A stretch of 64,000 bases of DNA, from contig JAKUCV010007142.1 of assembly GCA_028386065.3 (NCBI GenBank), forward strand, positions 1 through 64,000, in the 5' to 3' direction. The stretch comes from Turnera subulata (Eukaryota > Streptophyta > Magnoliopsida > Malpighiales > Passifloraceae). This document shows positions 11,166 through 23,500 of the stretch, piece after piece. Each line of letters opens with the position of its first letter. The stretch's first letter is position 1. The notes beneath the pieces were generated by a model. That model worked only from the letters and a program-made list of their open reading frames with translations, searched no databases and was not told where the DNA came from. Position numbers and translations under genes: made by a program.

Positions 11166-14100
11166 GGGCTTTAAGCAAAGCAGGAGGGATGTGAAATAAT
11201 TGACCCGTTGCAATTACAACTAGCTCCTTTTTTTCTTTTTTGAGCAATGGCCACAAATTGGAAAATACATGGTTCTAATTTACGATGAGCTAGTGGTAGA
11301 TTTAGTTTGACTATTATCACAAACTAGCAAGCAACTAATGATTGCATTGCATAGAAGTTAATTAAGGGTACAACATCAGTCATCAGCTGAGCTGCAACTG
11401 TAGATATATGCCAGGTCTTCGAGCAAGTCAGACATCAAGGCCACCTCAACATAAGATGACAGCTAATGGTGGACATATGGCAGCTATTGAATCAACCCAC
11501 AATGGTTTATTAACTTTGCCTATTCTTCGTTGTAATAATTTCTTAATTTTGGACCATCTACTTGGAAGGATTACCAGTTTTTCTTTGGTTTTGCATTCCT
11601 TAAACTTATCCTGTTATGATAATTAATCCTCGGTAATACCTAGCCCATACTCCTTTTAGTCACAAATAAGATTTTTTTAGTATAAAATTAAGTTCTATGA
11701 TCAAAATAATTGGAGCAGCACATTGTCATTTCTTGGTCAAGATTGTTACATGACACCAATCTGAGTTTTTGTGTGGCCTTGTAGGACGAATGAAATGGAC
11801 GAAACTAAGATACTATCACACATTCAACAATTTATAAACCGATAAGCATCATATGGTATGAGTTGGAACACAACTTAGAGTTTCTACATATGTCTGATTG
11901 ATTGGTGCTCAATCAAAGCAGCTATATCTAGGTGCACCTCCATCCTTTTCCAGTTCTACTGTTCATGATAGGCATGGATCAAGAGAGGGAACCCGAAAAA
12001 GATAATTAGCTGCTCCATAAATCTGCAAAACGTTTGTTGATATTAAGCTCATAATTGTGGGGGTGGACCCTTTTTCTTGTGCTTCATATTTTTCTAGTAT
12101 TAGTCATCAATTCATGGTTCTTACACGTACCATGAAATTTTGGGACTAGGGGCCCGCAAAATGTTATAGTCGCCGCCATATGTTGGGTCTTGAATCTTAT
12201 GGGTATTTGCCACGTATATGGTTAGATCCTCACATTTGTGTCCTCGTTTTCACAATGATTTACAATCATGGGAGTTTCTCGGAATATAAAATAATGAATC
12301 ATCTCTCCATGATTTGTGAAGTTGCTTACTTGTGCTTGAATTTCACTTCTCTTGCTGATGATCTTCAGGAGAACTTCCGTGACTTCTTACTATAAAATTA
12401 TTAACCTTAGGGCATAAAATACTTGCTAGCGTGGAATATTGAGGATTATATATGGCATTTTCTAATTGGTTACTCCTCTTATTGTCTTTGCGTGATCGGT
12501 CATGAATCTGATTCATTAATTAACCGGTTAATCAGTTATGTGTAATAAAATTCTGTGGTAACCAGAGGAACACTCCAAGGACAGCACGACAAAGAAGTGT
12601 TTCGTGTGATTGTCCGATAAGGCAAAAAAATTGTCAATTACAAGTTGCACGGAAGAAACGGCTAGATTTATGGCATAGCTTTCTACTTAAAAGACTTAAT
12701 AATTAAGTGCACTGATCTTTTACCTCTTATTTGAGAAGTAAAGGCACTCTATAATCTCTGTTGACATATTGATGATCTCATGGTGTTTAGATACAGATGA
12801 CCGTGATTTAGTATTGTACTTTGATTAGAGAACATTTTCTAATGATTAATCAGTATGTTTGTTTCCATTTTCTAATGATCAGCTTGTGTTTATATGTCCT
12901 CACTAGAAACGAAGCCTTAATTTGTCTATTAATGCTCTTCCTTCTGTCGTGTATCGACGGTGACAAAGACTGGCGAGCAAACAGTGTCGCAATTCTCCAC
13001 ATTATTTTTTTTATTTTGATTTGCTTCTCTGCCCTCCATTATTCAGATCCGTTGAATTCTTTATTCAACGTGTTTATTATTCTGTCACAAGACAGTAACC
13101 CACATCCTACTCGTTTTTTTTTTTAATCTATCAAAGAATAAGGAGAGTAGAAGTACTTCTCCTGTCCTTAATTAATTAAAACTTGGGGGTGCAAAAAATC
13201 CTAAATTGGAACTTTCTAGACCACAAATTGATTAGCATCTAGTATAAAAAAAATGATTTTTATTGTCTACTATCACAAAATTCTGATAGCGATCGAGATT
13301 TAATTAATTTGACTAAGCAATCAAAGTTTACAAGCTGAATCAACCCATTGTTGGCCTTTTAATTTCCTTCATTAATAACCGATCAAAAATGGTTGGGATC
13401 ATCAGCAAATACTAAGCTTTTTAAAAAAAAAAATTGTTTTTTAAGTTTTGCATTATATAGAAAAGTTTGATTTTAGTTGTTTTTTTCCTTTTACATCTTT
13501 CCTCGAAGTAAACTGATTTTTTAAGAAAAAAAAATGGAAGAATATGATGCTTGCAATATTTAGTTTAATGAAAAGAAAACCAATTGTGAGCGCTGTTTTT
13601 CCTGTTCTTGAAATGTTATGCTTCGAGTAATTGAACGATTAAAATTAGATTCAACAAGCTCACCATGTATTTAATTTTCAGGAGCTAACTCTATTGTTCT
13701 ATTTTTTGTTTCTTTTGAAAAAAACGGGATCAATGTTATTTCGTTTTGGTACCGTAGTAAAGGGACAAAAACAAACCCTACGCAAATATAACGTATACCA
13801 ACAAAAAGAATCAGTGACTAAGATAAGTAACCCCCACAGTATCCGCCAGCAGCAGTTGTATATCAAATCAAGTGCTGGAGGATCATCCCAATCCTTCTAA
13901 AGTCACCTGCTTTTGATCCATCTTGGCCAGAAATCTTAACAAAAGTTTCCATTTCGCAATGTATTTGCAAAAACACATTGCCAATCACCCTATAAACAAT
14001 GCATTATGTGGCTTATGTGTTGTTAGTATTCCTCCATGAAGGCAGCATATGTATGTGCTTCAGAATTTTTGCACACTCATATCAATAATACATGAATAAC

Positions 14101-16769
14101 CATATATTATAGCCATATCTTAGATATATATCTAGCAATAAATTCTGAAACACACACCCCTAAACCATATCGACCTAACTTCTGGAAGCAGAGAAAACAC
14201 GATATTCAGCTTAATCTAGCCCTCAGGAGACAAGGACTACACGAGGACCTGTGGGCAAACCCATTGGTGAAAGGAATGACTGCCAACAAACCAAACACGT
14301 CGTTATATGTACAAGAAAATTATAGCCAGTTGAGAATGACTGCCTATTATGCCCGTACCAAAGCACCCATCAGTACCACAATAATTGCAAAAAACCAATA
14401 TCCCATGAAAATGAGAGTTACTTCCCCTTCCCTTCCAATTCAATGACACCAGGAAGGAAATCATATTTCATAGCAATCCTGACCCACAATAAGGCTCCAC
14501 ACAAATCCCTAGCACAGCAACAAATCCACAATATATACATGAACCATATCCTCGCAATCCACACCACACTTTTGATATTGAGTAGTATCTGTTTTGAGAT
14601 TTTCTATGGAATTTCTCCTGGTTAGTTAAAACTTAAAAGAGCCCTCCAGCGGATGAGGCTCAATAGTATTACTAAGTATTTGACCACTCTATGGCCTTCT
14701 GCAAGAATATCTATCTACATTTTGGAGAATAATCCACCAGATACCATTTGGCACATATATTAATCCAACTAGGCAATTCCCAAACCAAATCAATCTCACA
14801 CACACCATATCTCCTTGCCTACTTCTTGGTAGTCGTATAAATTATAATGAGAATCAACAAGCTCACCTTCTGATCAATAACAACATAGGATAGAGACTAG
14901 GCTGCAGAGGAGGAGTGTTAGATTAGAGTATAAATTTCACTTTATATTGTTGAAATGGTTCCTTTTAATATGATAGCGTAGCCATTATTCAAAAATCAAC
15001 AGGGTTCCAATCAAAATTGGGCTGAGATCGAGAGACCCAAATTAACCATTGTTTTTTTCTCAACCAAGTCCATTCAGGCCTAGCCCATAAGCCCTAAGGT
15101 TACGGTTATTTATCCTATGTTCTTATAGTTTATTGTAACTTTATTTTTTGTTTTCCATTCACAACAATAGAAGGTTAATTGATCCAAGAAATAAAAAGGC
15201 CAAAGAATTAATAACACAAAAGTATACTTTGATGTAAAATTTCAACGTAAGGAAACAACGAAAAAATTAATCAGGTTGCTAGATGCTACAATTGCAAATT
15301 CTATGGTGCTCATAGGTTGTCCACTATTATCTACTAATATAATAACAAGGGATTATTAAAGTAAATAAAAGAACGAAATCTTTCCCAGGAACTCTTAATG
15401 GATTGCAATATTACCAATGGAGTATGCTTCTTTATATGAAATAACAAAATCTTTGGCAAATGAAGCTTTGGAGGAATTGTATTGTGGGAACAATATAGCA
15501 TTCCTCCGTGTCTTTTGGAGCTATGGCTCAGCCATTACCATGTTGGTGAATGGAGAGGGATTGAGCTCTGCCTCTCATCCCTGTACTTTTGCGATCTCTT
15601 GAGAAAAGCCTGGTTTCGAGGCCGAAGTGATACTACTGATGGCAGTGTGGAAGCCGAATCTTGACTGCTGGTTGTGGGTGCTACTTTTGAGTATGTCGGA
15701 GCTTGGTTTATGCATCCAGTCCACGGTGCTTCAATGGCAAAATGTCGATGGGACTAGACACAGTGGAACATGATTGGTGTGGCTAGCTTTTTCCAGCCAT
15801 GAAAATCTTGATTGGGCGGTACATTCTGCTGCAGCAGAAGCTTTCTTTCGAAAGAGTCCTGCCTTTTTTCCACTTCAGCCCGTGGTCCTTCACTCTGCAA
15901 CTAATCTGGAATTTCGTGGATCAAGAGTCTCCTTTTCCTGTTTTATGGCTTTGTTTCAGTTATGTTTTGTGGGGCTATGTTTTAGTCATTGCATTAGCTG
16001 TTATGTTTATCCGACCGGTACTGTGCGTAATTAGAATGATTTGAACTCAAGATGAGTTATACAAAGAGTAATAATACTTTATTTGGAGAAAAAGCATCAT
16101 AATTTCTGCTGTTACATCTTGTAATCAAACACCGAGTGAGCTTGGGATCATTTAAATTCTTATATTACCCCAACTCACAAGTCAAGTCACAACTATATTT
16201 ATACGGGAAAGTTCTGCAGAGAAACAGTCTTAACGTTTCGTTATTGTCAAATTGTCATCACTCGAGTACTTGCATGCGTGGTACACTGTACACTTGGTTT
16301 ATGAGAAAAGGGAAATTATATAGCTACACTTGGGGTAACCTTACCTAGCTAGTTGGCCTTAGCTAAGATTCCAACAGGCCATGGCAGTGAGCCACACCTA
16401 CAGCTGCACGTAGACACTAAAAAGAAGAACGAAAAAGAAGAGATCAGTACAGTAACTTCATTATACCGATGCCTGTAATGTCGGTTTCATCGAAGGGAGA
16501 GATTATTACAGGGAGATACTGAAGTAGAGCCAAGTCCCATCATGTTACCACTTTTGCTTTGAATGCCATCTTGACCATACTGACAATTTTTCCATATTTA
16601 GCTCCTGCTTCTGAGATCTCTCCTTTCGCTTTCATTTTTTTTTCCAAGAGAAATTACACTAACACTAGCACTCTCACACTTCCAATTTGAGGAGCAAAAT
16701 CCAAAAGAAACAGTTTCCATACAGCTTTTTCATAACTCACTGAAGACAACACATATGCACTCTAATAAA
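11166..16769. other. Long AT-rich intergenic region
   Basis: I see no gene here. Open frames are short and show no family resemblance. Around 14916 a TGTTAGATTAGAG block could begin an old LTR. Near 15268-15310 one frame reads CYNCKFYGAHR, faintly like a Copia zinc knuckle. Neither has a duplicated target or a partner LTR, so I do not call an element. The remainder is low-complexity A/T sequence. Confidence 0.45.
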
Positions 16770-16778
16770 TATATAAAA
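16770..16778 (+). promoter_or_regulatory. TATA box of the LRR gene
   Basis: TATATAAAA, about 200 bp upstream of the ATG at 16979, which would leave a 5' untranslated region of about 170-180 bp. The intervening sequence is CT- and A-rich, as often in plant leaders. Inferred from sequence only. Confidence 0.5.
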
Positions 16779-16978
16779 GACAACGGATTAGGAGATTAGA
16801 CTTATGGATATTCCTTTTCTTTCTTTCTTTTTGTCATCAATATATCCAAGCAAGAGAGCTTGCAATAAAGAGAAGATACTCTACCCTCTCCCCATTACTG
16901 AAGCCACTGCCACTACAAAATTTGTCTTTTGGGTTCTGGTTCTTTTAATCATTTCTTTTTTTCTTGCAACATTCCCTC

Positions 16979-18397
16979 ATGGCTTCTTCTCTTACACTTT
17001 GCCTCGTGGGCTTCCTTGTTTTGGTGGGTGAAGTGGTTGGAAATTTAGATGGAGGAGATGATACGGCGATGGAGGAGCAGGAGCTTTTGGGGCTTTTTGA
17101 AGTTTTGGGTTCCTTTTTAGAAGATCCTGACTGGGCCCAGGTGCATCCACTACCATGCACAGATACTCCATGGCCTGGTGTTCAATGTGAGATTAGTGAA
17201 GAAGACCCTGGATTCTTTCATGTTACAAGGATCCACATTGGTCCTGATGTTATTAACCCTCCTTGCAAAACCTCTTCTGTCCTACCAAAATCTTTGCAGA
17301 AGCTACCTTACTTGAAAACTCTTTCTATTTTTGGTTGTTTTGTAACATTACCAGTCATTATCTCGCCTAGTTTGTTTGGATATTCGACTTTGTTGGAGCA
17401 TCTATCTCTTGAATCCAACCCAGCTCTCTATGGAGAAATACCCTCAAGTTTGGGCCAACTTTCCAACCTGAGAGTGTTGAGTCTGTCACAGAATAATCTA
17501 ACGGGAAGTATCCCTCCTGAGCTAGGCGGCTTGACCAATCTGGAGCAACTAGACCTAAGTTACAACAACCTAACTGGTGAAATTCCTGAAGGGATTGGAG
17601 CAATGAAAAGCCTGACGATTCTGGACCTAAGTTGGAACAGCCTTGGAGGGGAAATTCCTGCTTCATTGGGTCGGCTTCAAATGCTTCAAAAGATTGATTT
17701 GAAGTCCAACAAGCTTCTTGGAAGGATACCACCCGACTTGGGGATGCTAAAAAGGTTAGTTTTGCTTGATTTGAGCCATAATCTTATAAACGGACCGCTA
17801 CCTGTAACCCTCTCAGGTTTAGAGCAGTTACAATACTTCATTATTGACCAGAATCCAGTAAATTCAGGAATTCCCTTGTTTCTGGGCTCCCTTAGGCAGC
17901 TCGTATCAATAAGTCTATCAGGATGTGGATTGACAGGTTCAATACCCAGCTTTTTCTCTTCATTAGAAAACCTTACTGCTCTATCTCTAGACAAAAATAG
18001 CCTTGCAGGACCAGTCCCTCCAAGTTTAGGGTCACTCCCAAATCTTGACCAGCTAAACCTGAGCCACAACCAGCTAAGTGGAGAACTGCTACTCCAGGAG
18101 GAGTTCATTGACAGGATAGGGAAAAGATTAGATGTTAGAGGAAACAAGGGACTGTGTACAAGTAGCAAGACACACAGCAACAGGAATATCTCAGTATATC
18201 TGAAGACTCCAGATTGCTTGGATGCTAATGGAAGCGACAATAATAGCAGGCCTGAAGAGAACCCAGATGAGGCCAAGGGAATGCAAACGTCGTCCGGGTA
18301 CCATGGCGGGATAAGTTTATCTCCTGCTGAAGCACGCCTAGATCCAAAGCTCCTTTCATTTACCACCATTTCGCTGTTGATTGGTTCTTTTCTGTAA
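16979..18397 (+). CDS. Secreted LRR protein, PII-2-like, possibly GPI-anchored
   Basis: A single-exon gene of 472 residues. It starts with a signal peptide (about residues 1-22), followed by an N-terminal cap with cysteines (CTDTPWPGVQC). About nine or ten plant-type LRRs (LxxLxLSxNxLxGxIP) cover roughly residues 135-380, then a cysteine-containing tail and a short hydrophobic C-terminus. There is no kinase domain. The arrangement, including the C-terminal block with GNKGLC, resembles Arabidopsis PII-2 (PIRIFORMOSPORA INDICA-INSENSITIVE 2) and its relatives, implicated in root-fungus interaction. The hydrophobic tail with no cytoplasmic part suggests a GPI anchor or secretion to the cell surface. 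Several N-glycosylation sites (NLT, NIS) are visible. The frame is open to 16964, but 16979 is the first ATG. Confidence 0.85.
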   Translation: MASSLTLCLVGFLVLVGEVVGNLDGGDDTAMEEQELLGLFEVLGSFLEDPDWAQVHPLPCTDTPWPGVQCEISEEDPGFFHVTRIHIGPDVINPPCKTSSVLPKSLQKLPYLKTLSIFGCFVTLPVIISPSLFGYSTLLEHLSLESNPALYGEIPSSLGQLSNLRVLSLSQNNLTGSIPPELGGLTNLEQLDLSYNNLTGEIPEGIGAMKSLTILDLSWNSLGGEIPASLGRLQMLQKIDLKSNKLLGRIPPDLGMLKRLVLLDLSHNLINGPLPVTLSGLEQLQYFIIDQNPVNSGIPLFLGSLRQLVSISLSGCGLTGSIPSFFSSLENLTALSLDKNSLAGPVPPSLGSLPNLDQLNLSHNQLSGELLLQEEFIDRIGKRLDVRGNKGLCTSSKTHSNRNISVYLKTPDCLDANGSDNNSRPEENPDEAKGMQTSSGYHGGISLSPAEARLDPKLLSFTTISLLIGSFL

Positions 18398-19709
18398 CTC
18401 TGGAGAAGGAAAACTGGAAAAAAAAGGGAAAGACTTGTCCCGTGATTTTCACAATCTGGGGAAACTAGCCTTTTGCTTCACATTACTCCTAGTTGAATGA
18501 CGGGTCATTTTCTGGAGGAGGCAAGCATGCAAGGACGCTTACTCGGTCTGGGCTATTGGTTGGTTGGTTTAATAATTTACAGTATTAATGGGTGTTATGA
18601 AAAGGGTAGAGGTAAAAAGTAAAGGGAAGTTACTTCTCGCTCTCTTTAGCTCATCAGTGAGTAGTGTTATTTATTTGTCAACGCCAGCTTTTTAGAAGGG
18701 AGAAGCAGAAACTGACTTTTTTGAGCTTTAAAAGTAGAAGTGTCGGGTATTACGTAAAAGAGGCAAGGCATTCTCGAGATCAGTACAGAAACAGCTTATC
18801 TGTAATCTGTACTTGCTTTGTTTCTTCAAGATGGGTGAGAGATGGTGACGGCTGCAGCCTGAGTACTATATATCATCAGCTATAGACATAAATCCACGGG
18901 ACCATTTAATATTACATACAAGAAGGAAGAAAAAAAAAAAATAAAGGAAGAATTACATATATAGGATCAGGCCTGGAGAGATTCCTGGTCTAACTGTAAG
19001 TTTATGTTCTTGGTTTCATGAACATCTTGGGAAATTTTGCATCTCAAGGGAATTCATTTTCTACGCCAGAGAAATTGTCCTTTGATGTTCTTATTGTGCA
19101 TGGTTACTTCAAAATCCTGATTACTTCCACAAAAACTGAAGGTTTTTAAATTTGGCTCTAAGGCTGAAAACATGGGACCCATGCATGTAATTATATTGCC
19201 AAGAACATTTGATGTTTAAGACATAAGAAGTGTTTTTGTTTTAAAAAAACTTGGTTGATATTCCTCAAAGAATAATAAAAAAAACTTAGTAGAAGCTTCA
19301 AGAGTATATATGTAAAAAAGCAAGCACAAGATTTCAATGAAATCAAGAACATGTTATAGAAAACTTAGCTATAAGGTCGCCTTGCGTACTCTCTCCCCTC
19401 TTCAATACCTCTCATTTTGACTCAACCAGCGGCTGCCGTCGTCTTTCCTCAAATTAGGTTGAGGGAACTTCCCATGAAGATAATTTTACTTTGACAGCTA
19501 ATTCTGAGTTTAAAAAAGAATTAGGCAGTAATTCAATCAATTTGTTGCAGTCCAGAGAGCGGCCACTAGTAGGACATGACCTCAGGAGTCATCTGTGTTT
19601 CCTGGGCCAATACTATTTGGGCTAGTACCATCCTGACTTTGGCCTAACAACCTTTTATTTTCTACAAGTCTTAGGCTAGGAATACATTTAGACAAAGGGC
19701 TCAAGCCGT

Positions 19710-19759
19710 AACTATCTATCTAAAGTATGTTCAAAAAAAAAAACTATCTATCTAAAGTA
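19710..19759 (+). repeat. Retroposition scar: 18-bp direct repeats around TGTTC plus A-tail
   Basis: AACTATCTATCTAAAGTA occurs at 19710-19727 and exactly again at 19742-19759. Between them is only TGTTC followed by nine A (14 bp). This is what an extremely 5'-truncated LINE or SINE insertion should look like: a long perfect target duplication, a few bases of element 3' end and the A-tail. Confidence 0.75.
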
Positions 19760-19813
19760 CATATGAGTGTTGTCTCTTTGGGCTATATTATCACTGTCGA
19801 TATCTTTGTTTTC

Positions 19814-19852
19814 TTCTGAAATTCTTTTTTTTGATAATTTTCTGAAATTCTT
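19814..19852 (-). repeat. Retroposition scar: 13-bp direct repeats around an A-tail (minus orientation)
   Basis: TTCTGAAATTCTT occurs at 19814-19826 and 19840-19852. The 13-bp insert between them reads AATTATCAAAAAA on the minus strand. Perfect duplicates and the terminal TATC(A)n fit a truncated retroposon. The SINE at 42205-42346 also ends in TATC(A)n. Confidence 0.65.
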
Positions 19853-19879
19853 GGAAAAGCAGAAATTGTTTTTCTCTAA

Positions 19880-20079
19880 TGTGGGAATAATATTAAACTA
19901 AGTTAATATATTTAATTAATATAATATTGAGTTGTGGTAGGAGTCCTAAATCTAAAAGGACTAGGTTTTATGATATTTGTGGTACACTATATAAAGGGGC
20001 TTACCCTAGTGTTTTATTGTGTGGTTTTGACAAATAAAATAAAGTGTGTTGTGCTGCGCATATTCTCTCCCTGCTAACA
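19880..20079 (+). repeat. 5' LTR of Copia A
   Basis: 200 bp. It holds a TATA box TATATAAA at 19988-19995 and AATAAA motifs near 20034-20043, so promoter and polyadenylation signals are both present. It has one mismatch with the 3' copy (A here, T there, in the GGTTTTATGA block). Confidence 0.93.
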
Positions 20080-20530
20080 AGTGGTAGCGGAGCTAGAAAG
20101 AATTTGCATTAAAAAAAAACAAAACAAAAGGGAAAATCGATTTCAGGGTAATCGATTTCGTCGCAGAAAGAGTATTGTTTTGTTTGTGAGCCATCACAAT
20201 TCACAGGTGGAGTGGCGACGTGTTGAGGAATTGCTTTTGTCAGTCACTACAAGACAAAACAAAAATCGATTGGAAAATCGATTGTGGTTGCTTTTGTCAC
20301 TATTAACAATCGATTTTGAGGTGCAGTTGTCGCTTTGGTCACGAACTCCACCACAGCAACAATTATTTTTTTTTGGCAAAGACGACAAGTCATCGCTTGA
20401 TTTTTGGCAAAATCGATAGCAGGCAAAAACGATAACAGGTGCGCGGCTTTAACTGCAAGATTGAGTCGTGATATTTCTTTGCTGGTTGGCTTGTATTTGG
20501 GCTGGTGTAGGTGATATCAATTGATTTATC
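20080..20530 (+). promoter_or_regulatory. Copia A leader with primer-binding site and ATCGAT cluster
   Basis: The primer-binding site is TGGTAGCGGAGC at 20082-20093, two substitutions away from the usual initiator-tRNA-Met complement. The untranslated leader then carries ATCGAT six times (20136, 20151, 20265, 20277, 20309, 20412) before the Gag ATG at 20531. An open frame crosses part of the leader, but it has no family features and I do not call it a gene. Confidence 0.7.
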
Positions 20531-23500
20531 ATGGCTACAAAATCTGCTGAGTGTGGTGTTTTTAAATTCAATGGCAAGGATAATTTTTTGATCTGGCAGA
20601 GGCAGATGACTACGTTTTTTAAGCATGTTAAAATTTGGGATGTTGTTGAGAATGGACCAGGGAATCCTGCAGAAGCTGCAAAGTTGGAGAAAGATAATGA
20701 TGCACGTTATTACCTTGAACAAAAGGTAGAACTCCCTGTCTATGAAAAATTTTTGGATGCTGTCACTGCAAAAGAGATTTGGGATATTTTGCAGAACTGT
20801 TATGGTGGCTCTGATAATGTGAAGAAGGTTAATTTGCAACAATTGAGGGCAGAATTTGAGCTTATGCAGATGAGAGCAGATGAAACAATTGATGATTATT
20901 TTGGTCGAATACAGGCGTTGGTGAATAAGATGAGTTCCAATGGTGAAAAGAAGACAGATCAACAGGTTGTTGAGAAGATTCTCCGTAGCCTGCCAAGAGA
21001 TTTTGATTATAAAGTGACAGCTATTGAAGAAAATCAAAATTTGGAGACCTTGTCAATTCATGAGTTGCAAGGTAAGTTGATTGTGCATGAGAGTCGGTTG
21101 AATTCCAGGAAGCGTGCAGAAGAACACCAATCTCAGTTGCATTTGGCTTCTCAGAAAGAAGAAAATTGCAATAAAGTTGCATATAACTACCCAGGCCAAA
21201 GTAGCAGAGGTGGCAGAGGTGGTAGAGGTAACAGAGGGGGAAGAGGTGGTAGAGGTGGCCGAGGCAACAGAGATGGTGTTGATTACAAACAGAATGCTCA
21301 GATGAAGTGTTTCAAGTGTGGAAAATTTGGGCATGCTCAGAAAGAGTGCAAGTCTCATATTCAGTGCAGGCAGTGTGGCAAGTATGGGCATTATCAGAGG
21401 GAATGCTGGAATAATGGCAATCAAGCACAAGCAAAGTTTGTGGATGGTGGAGCTGGAGGCTCTAATGGTACAGAGACATTGTTACTAGCAAGTCACAAGA
21501 CAGAAGCAGCAGAGAAGAACAGGTGGTTCTTGGATACTGGTTGTAGCAATCATATGTCTGGCAACAAGGAAATTTTCTGTGAGTTGGATGAGTCTTTTCA
21601 CACAACAGTTACACTGGGTGATAAGACTAAAATTCCTGTGATGGGGAAAGGGAGAATTGCAATAAAAGTGAAGAATGGCTCTGTCAACTATATTTCTGAA
21701 GTGTTCTATGTGCCAAATTTGTACCAAAATTTGCTGAGTGTGGGGCAGTTAGCTCAAAAGGGCTATGAGGTGGTATTCAGTGGCAGAATTTGCACAATCA
21801 AAGATGACAAAAAAGGGCTAATAGCAAAGGTAAACATTGCTGAAAACCGGCTGTATCCTATGCTTATTAACTACAATGATTTACCTTGCTTTAGTTCTGC
21901 CATTAGTGGTGATGATTGGCTTTGGCATATGAGATTTGGGCATTTGAATTTTGGAAGTTTGAAGTTTCTTGCTCGTAAGGAGATGGTTTCTGGATTGCCA
22001 CATATTGATTTCCAGTACAGAGTTTGTGAATCATGCACTCTTGGCAAGAAGCATCGTGATCCTTTTCCTACAGGAAAAGCTTGGAGAGCCACACAACCAC
22101 TACAACTTGTCCATTCAGATTTATGCTCGGTGGAAGTTCCTTCAAATGGAGGCTGCAGGTATTTTATTACCTTTATTGATGACTTTAGTAGGAAGACATG
22201 GGTATATTTCTTGAAGAATAAATCTGATGCTTGTGGTGCTTTAAAGCAATTTTTGCTCTACATTCAAAGACAGAGCGGTCATGTAATTAAGACTTTGAGA
22301 ACTGACAGAGGCACTGAGTATATTGTTTGTGATGATTTTCTAAAACAAAATGGTGTGAAGCACCAGTTGACAGCAAGGTATACTCCTCAGCAGAATGGAG
22401 TTGCAGAGAGGAAGAACAGAACTGTGATGGATATGGTCAGGAGTATGTTGCATAACAAAAATTTGCCTAAAAATTTTTGGGCAGAAGCTGTTTCTTGTGC
22501 TGTTTATTTGTTGAACAGGTGTCCTACCAGGAGTGTTGATGGAAAAACACCTCAAGAAGCATGGACTGGTCAGAAGCCGAATGTCAGTCACTTGAAGGTG
22601 TTTGGTTCCATTGCTTATGCTCATATTCCAGATGCATTGAGAAAGAAGCTAGATGACAAGGCAGAGAAGTGTATTTTTCTTGGGTATAGCCATGAGACAA
22701 AGGGATACAAGTTGTACAATCCATTGACGAAGAAGGTGGTGATTAGCAGAGATGTTACGTTTGATGAGCAAGGAGTTTGGGATTGGTCATCTGCAGATTC
22801 ACAGCCAGTCCCACATTACTTAGTCACTGAGAGAGTTGAAGCAGAAGAAGCAGAAGATGAAGTTGAACAAGCGGAAGAACAAGTTGCACAGCCTCCACCA
22901 ACACAACAAGCAGTGCCAGGTCGTCCACAACGTAATCGGCAAAGGCCTACTCACTTGCAGGATTATGTTGTTGGGAATGACAATGATCCCAGTGATGAAG
23001 AGCAGATGGCACACTTTGCTTTCTTTGTTGACTGTGATCCCCTATTATATCAGGATGCTGCAAAAGATGATCGTTGGATTCAGGCCATGGATGAGGAGAT
23101 ACATGCCATCGAGAAGAATAAAACTTGGGAGTTGACCTCATTGCCGGCTGGAAAAGAAGCCATTGGTGTCAAGTGGGTGTACAAAACCAAGTACAAGCCT
23201 AATGGAGAGGTGGAAAGATACAAGGCAAGATTGGTGGCAAAAGGCTACAAACAAAAGCCAGGTATTGATTACTTTGAGATTTTTGCTCCTGTTGCAAGGC
23301 TTGATACTGTGAGAATGATAATTTCTATTGCTGCACAAAGTAATTGGAAGATTTATCAAATGGATGTGAAATCTGCTTTCTTGAATGGTGTGCTTGAGGA
23401 AGAGGTGTATGTTGAACAACCTCTTGGTTATGTGAAGAAGGGGGAGGAAGAGAAAGTTTTCAGGTTGAAGAAAGCCTTGTATGGCTTAAAACAGGCACCT

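Larger units (their letters stand above)
18398..19879. other. Spacer between the LRR gene and Copia A
   Basis: The first part is presumably the 3' untranslated region of the LRR gene. The rest is AT-rich with no gene. Two tiny retroposition scars lie at 19710-19759 and 19814-19852 and are listed separately. Confidence 0.5.

Noticed and set aside
14916..15320. Possible solo LTR followed by a Gag zinc-knuckle relic
   Set aside because: A TGTTAG start and a CYNCKFYGAHR-like reading are suggestive, but there is no target duplication, no partner LTR and no other domain nearby.
15820..15840. CTGCTGCAGCAG near 15823 as a third MITE arm
   Set aside because: Only the 12-bp palindrome is shared with the MITE at 7759-8499; the surrounding sequence is unrelated.
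17686..18369. A 227-codon open frame antisense to the LRR gene
   Set aside because: It overlaps the conserved LRR region and reads as a Ser/Leu-rich shadow produced by regular LRR codon use.
20081..20419. Open frame in the Copia A leader
   Set aside because: It starts with a non-ATG codon inside the primer-binding site and translates the ATCGAT-rich leader; no domain or family features.
20390..21037. A 215-codon open frame on the minus strand of Copia A
   Set aside because: It is fully antisense to the strongly supported Gag region and its leader, has no family resemblance and a composition expected from reading the A-rich Gag strand backwards.
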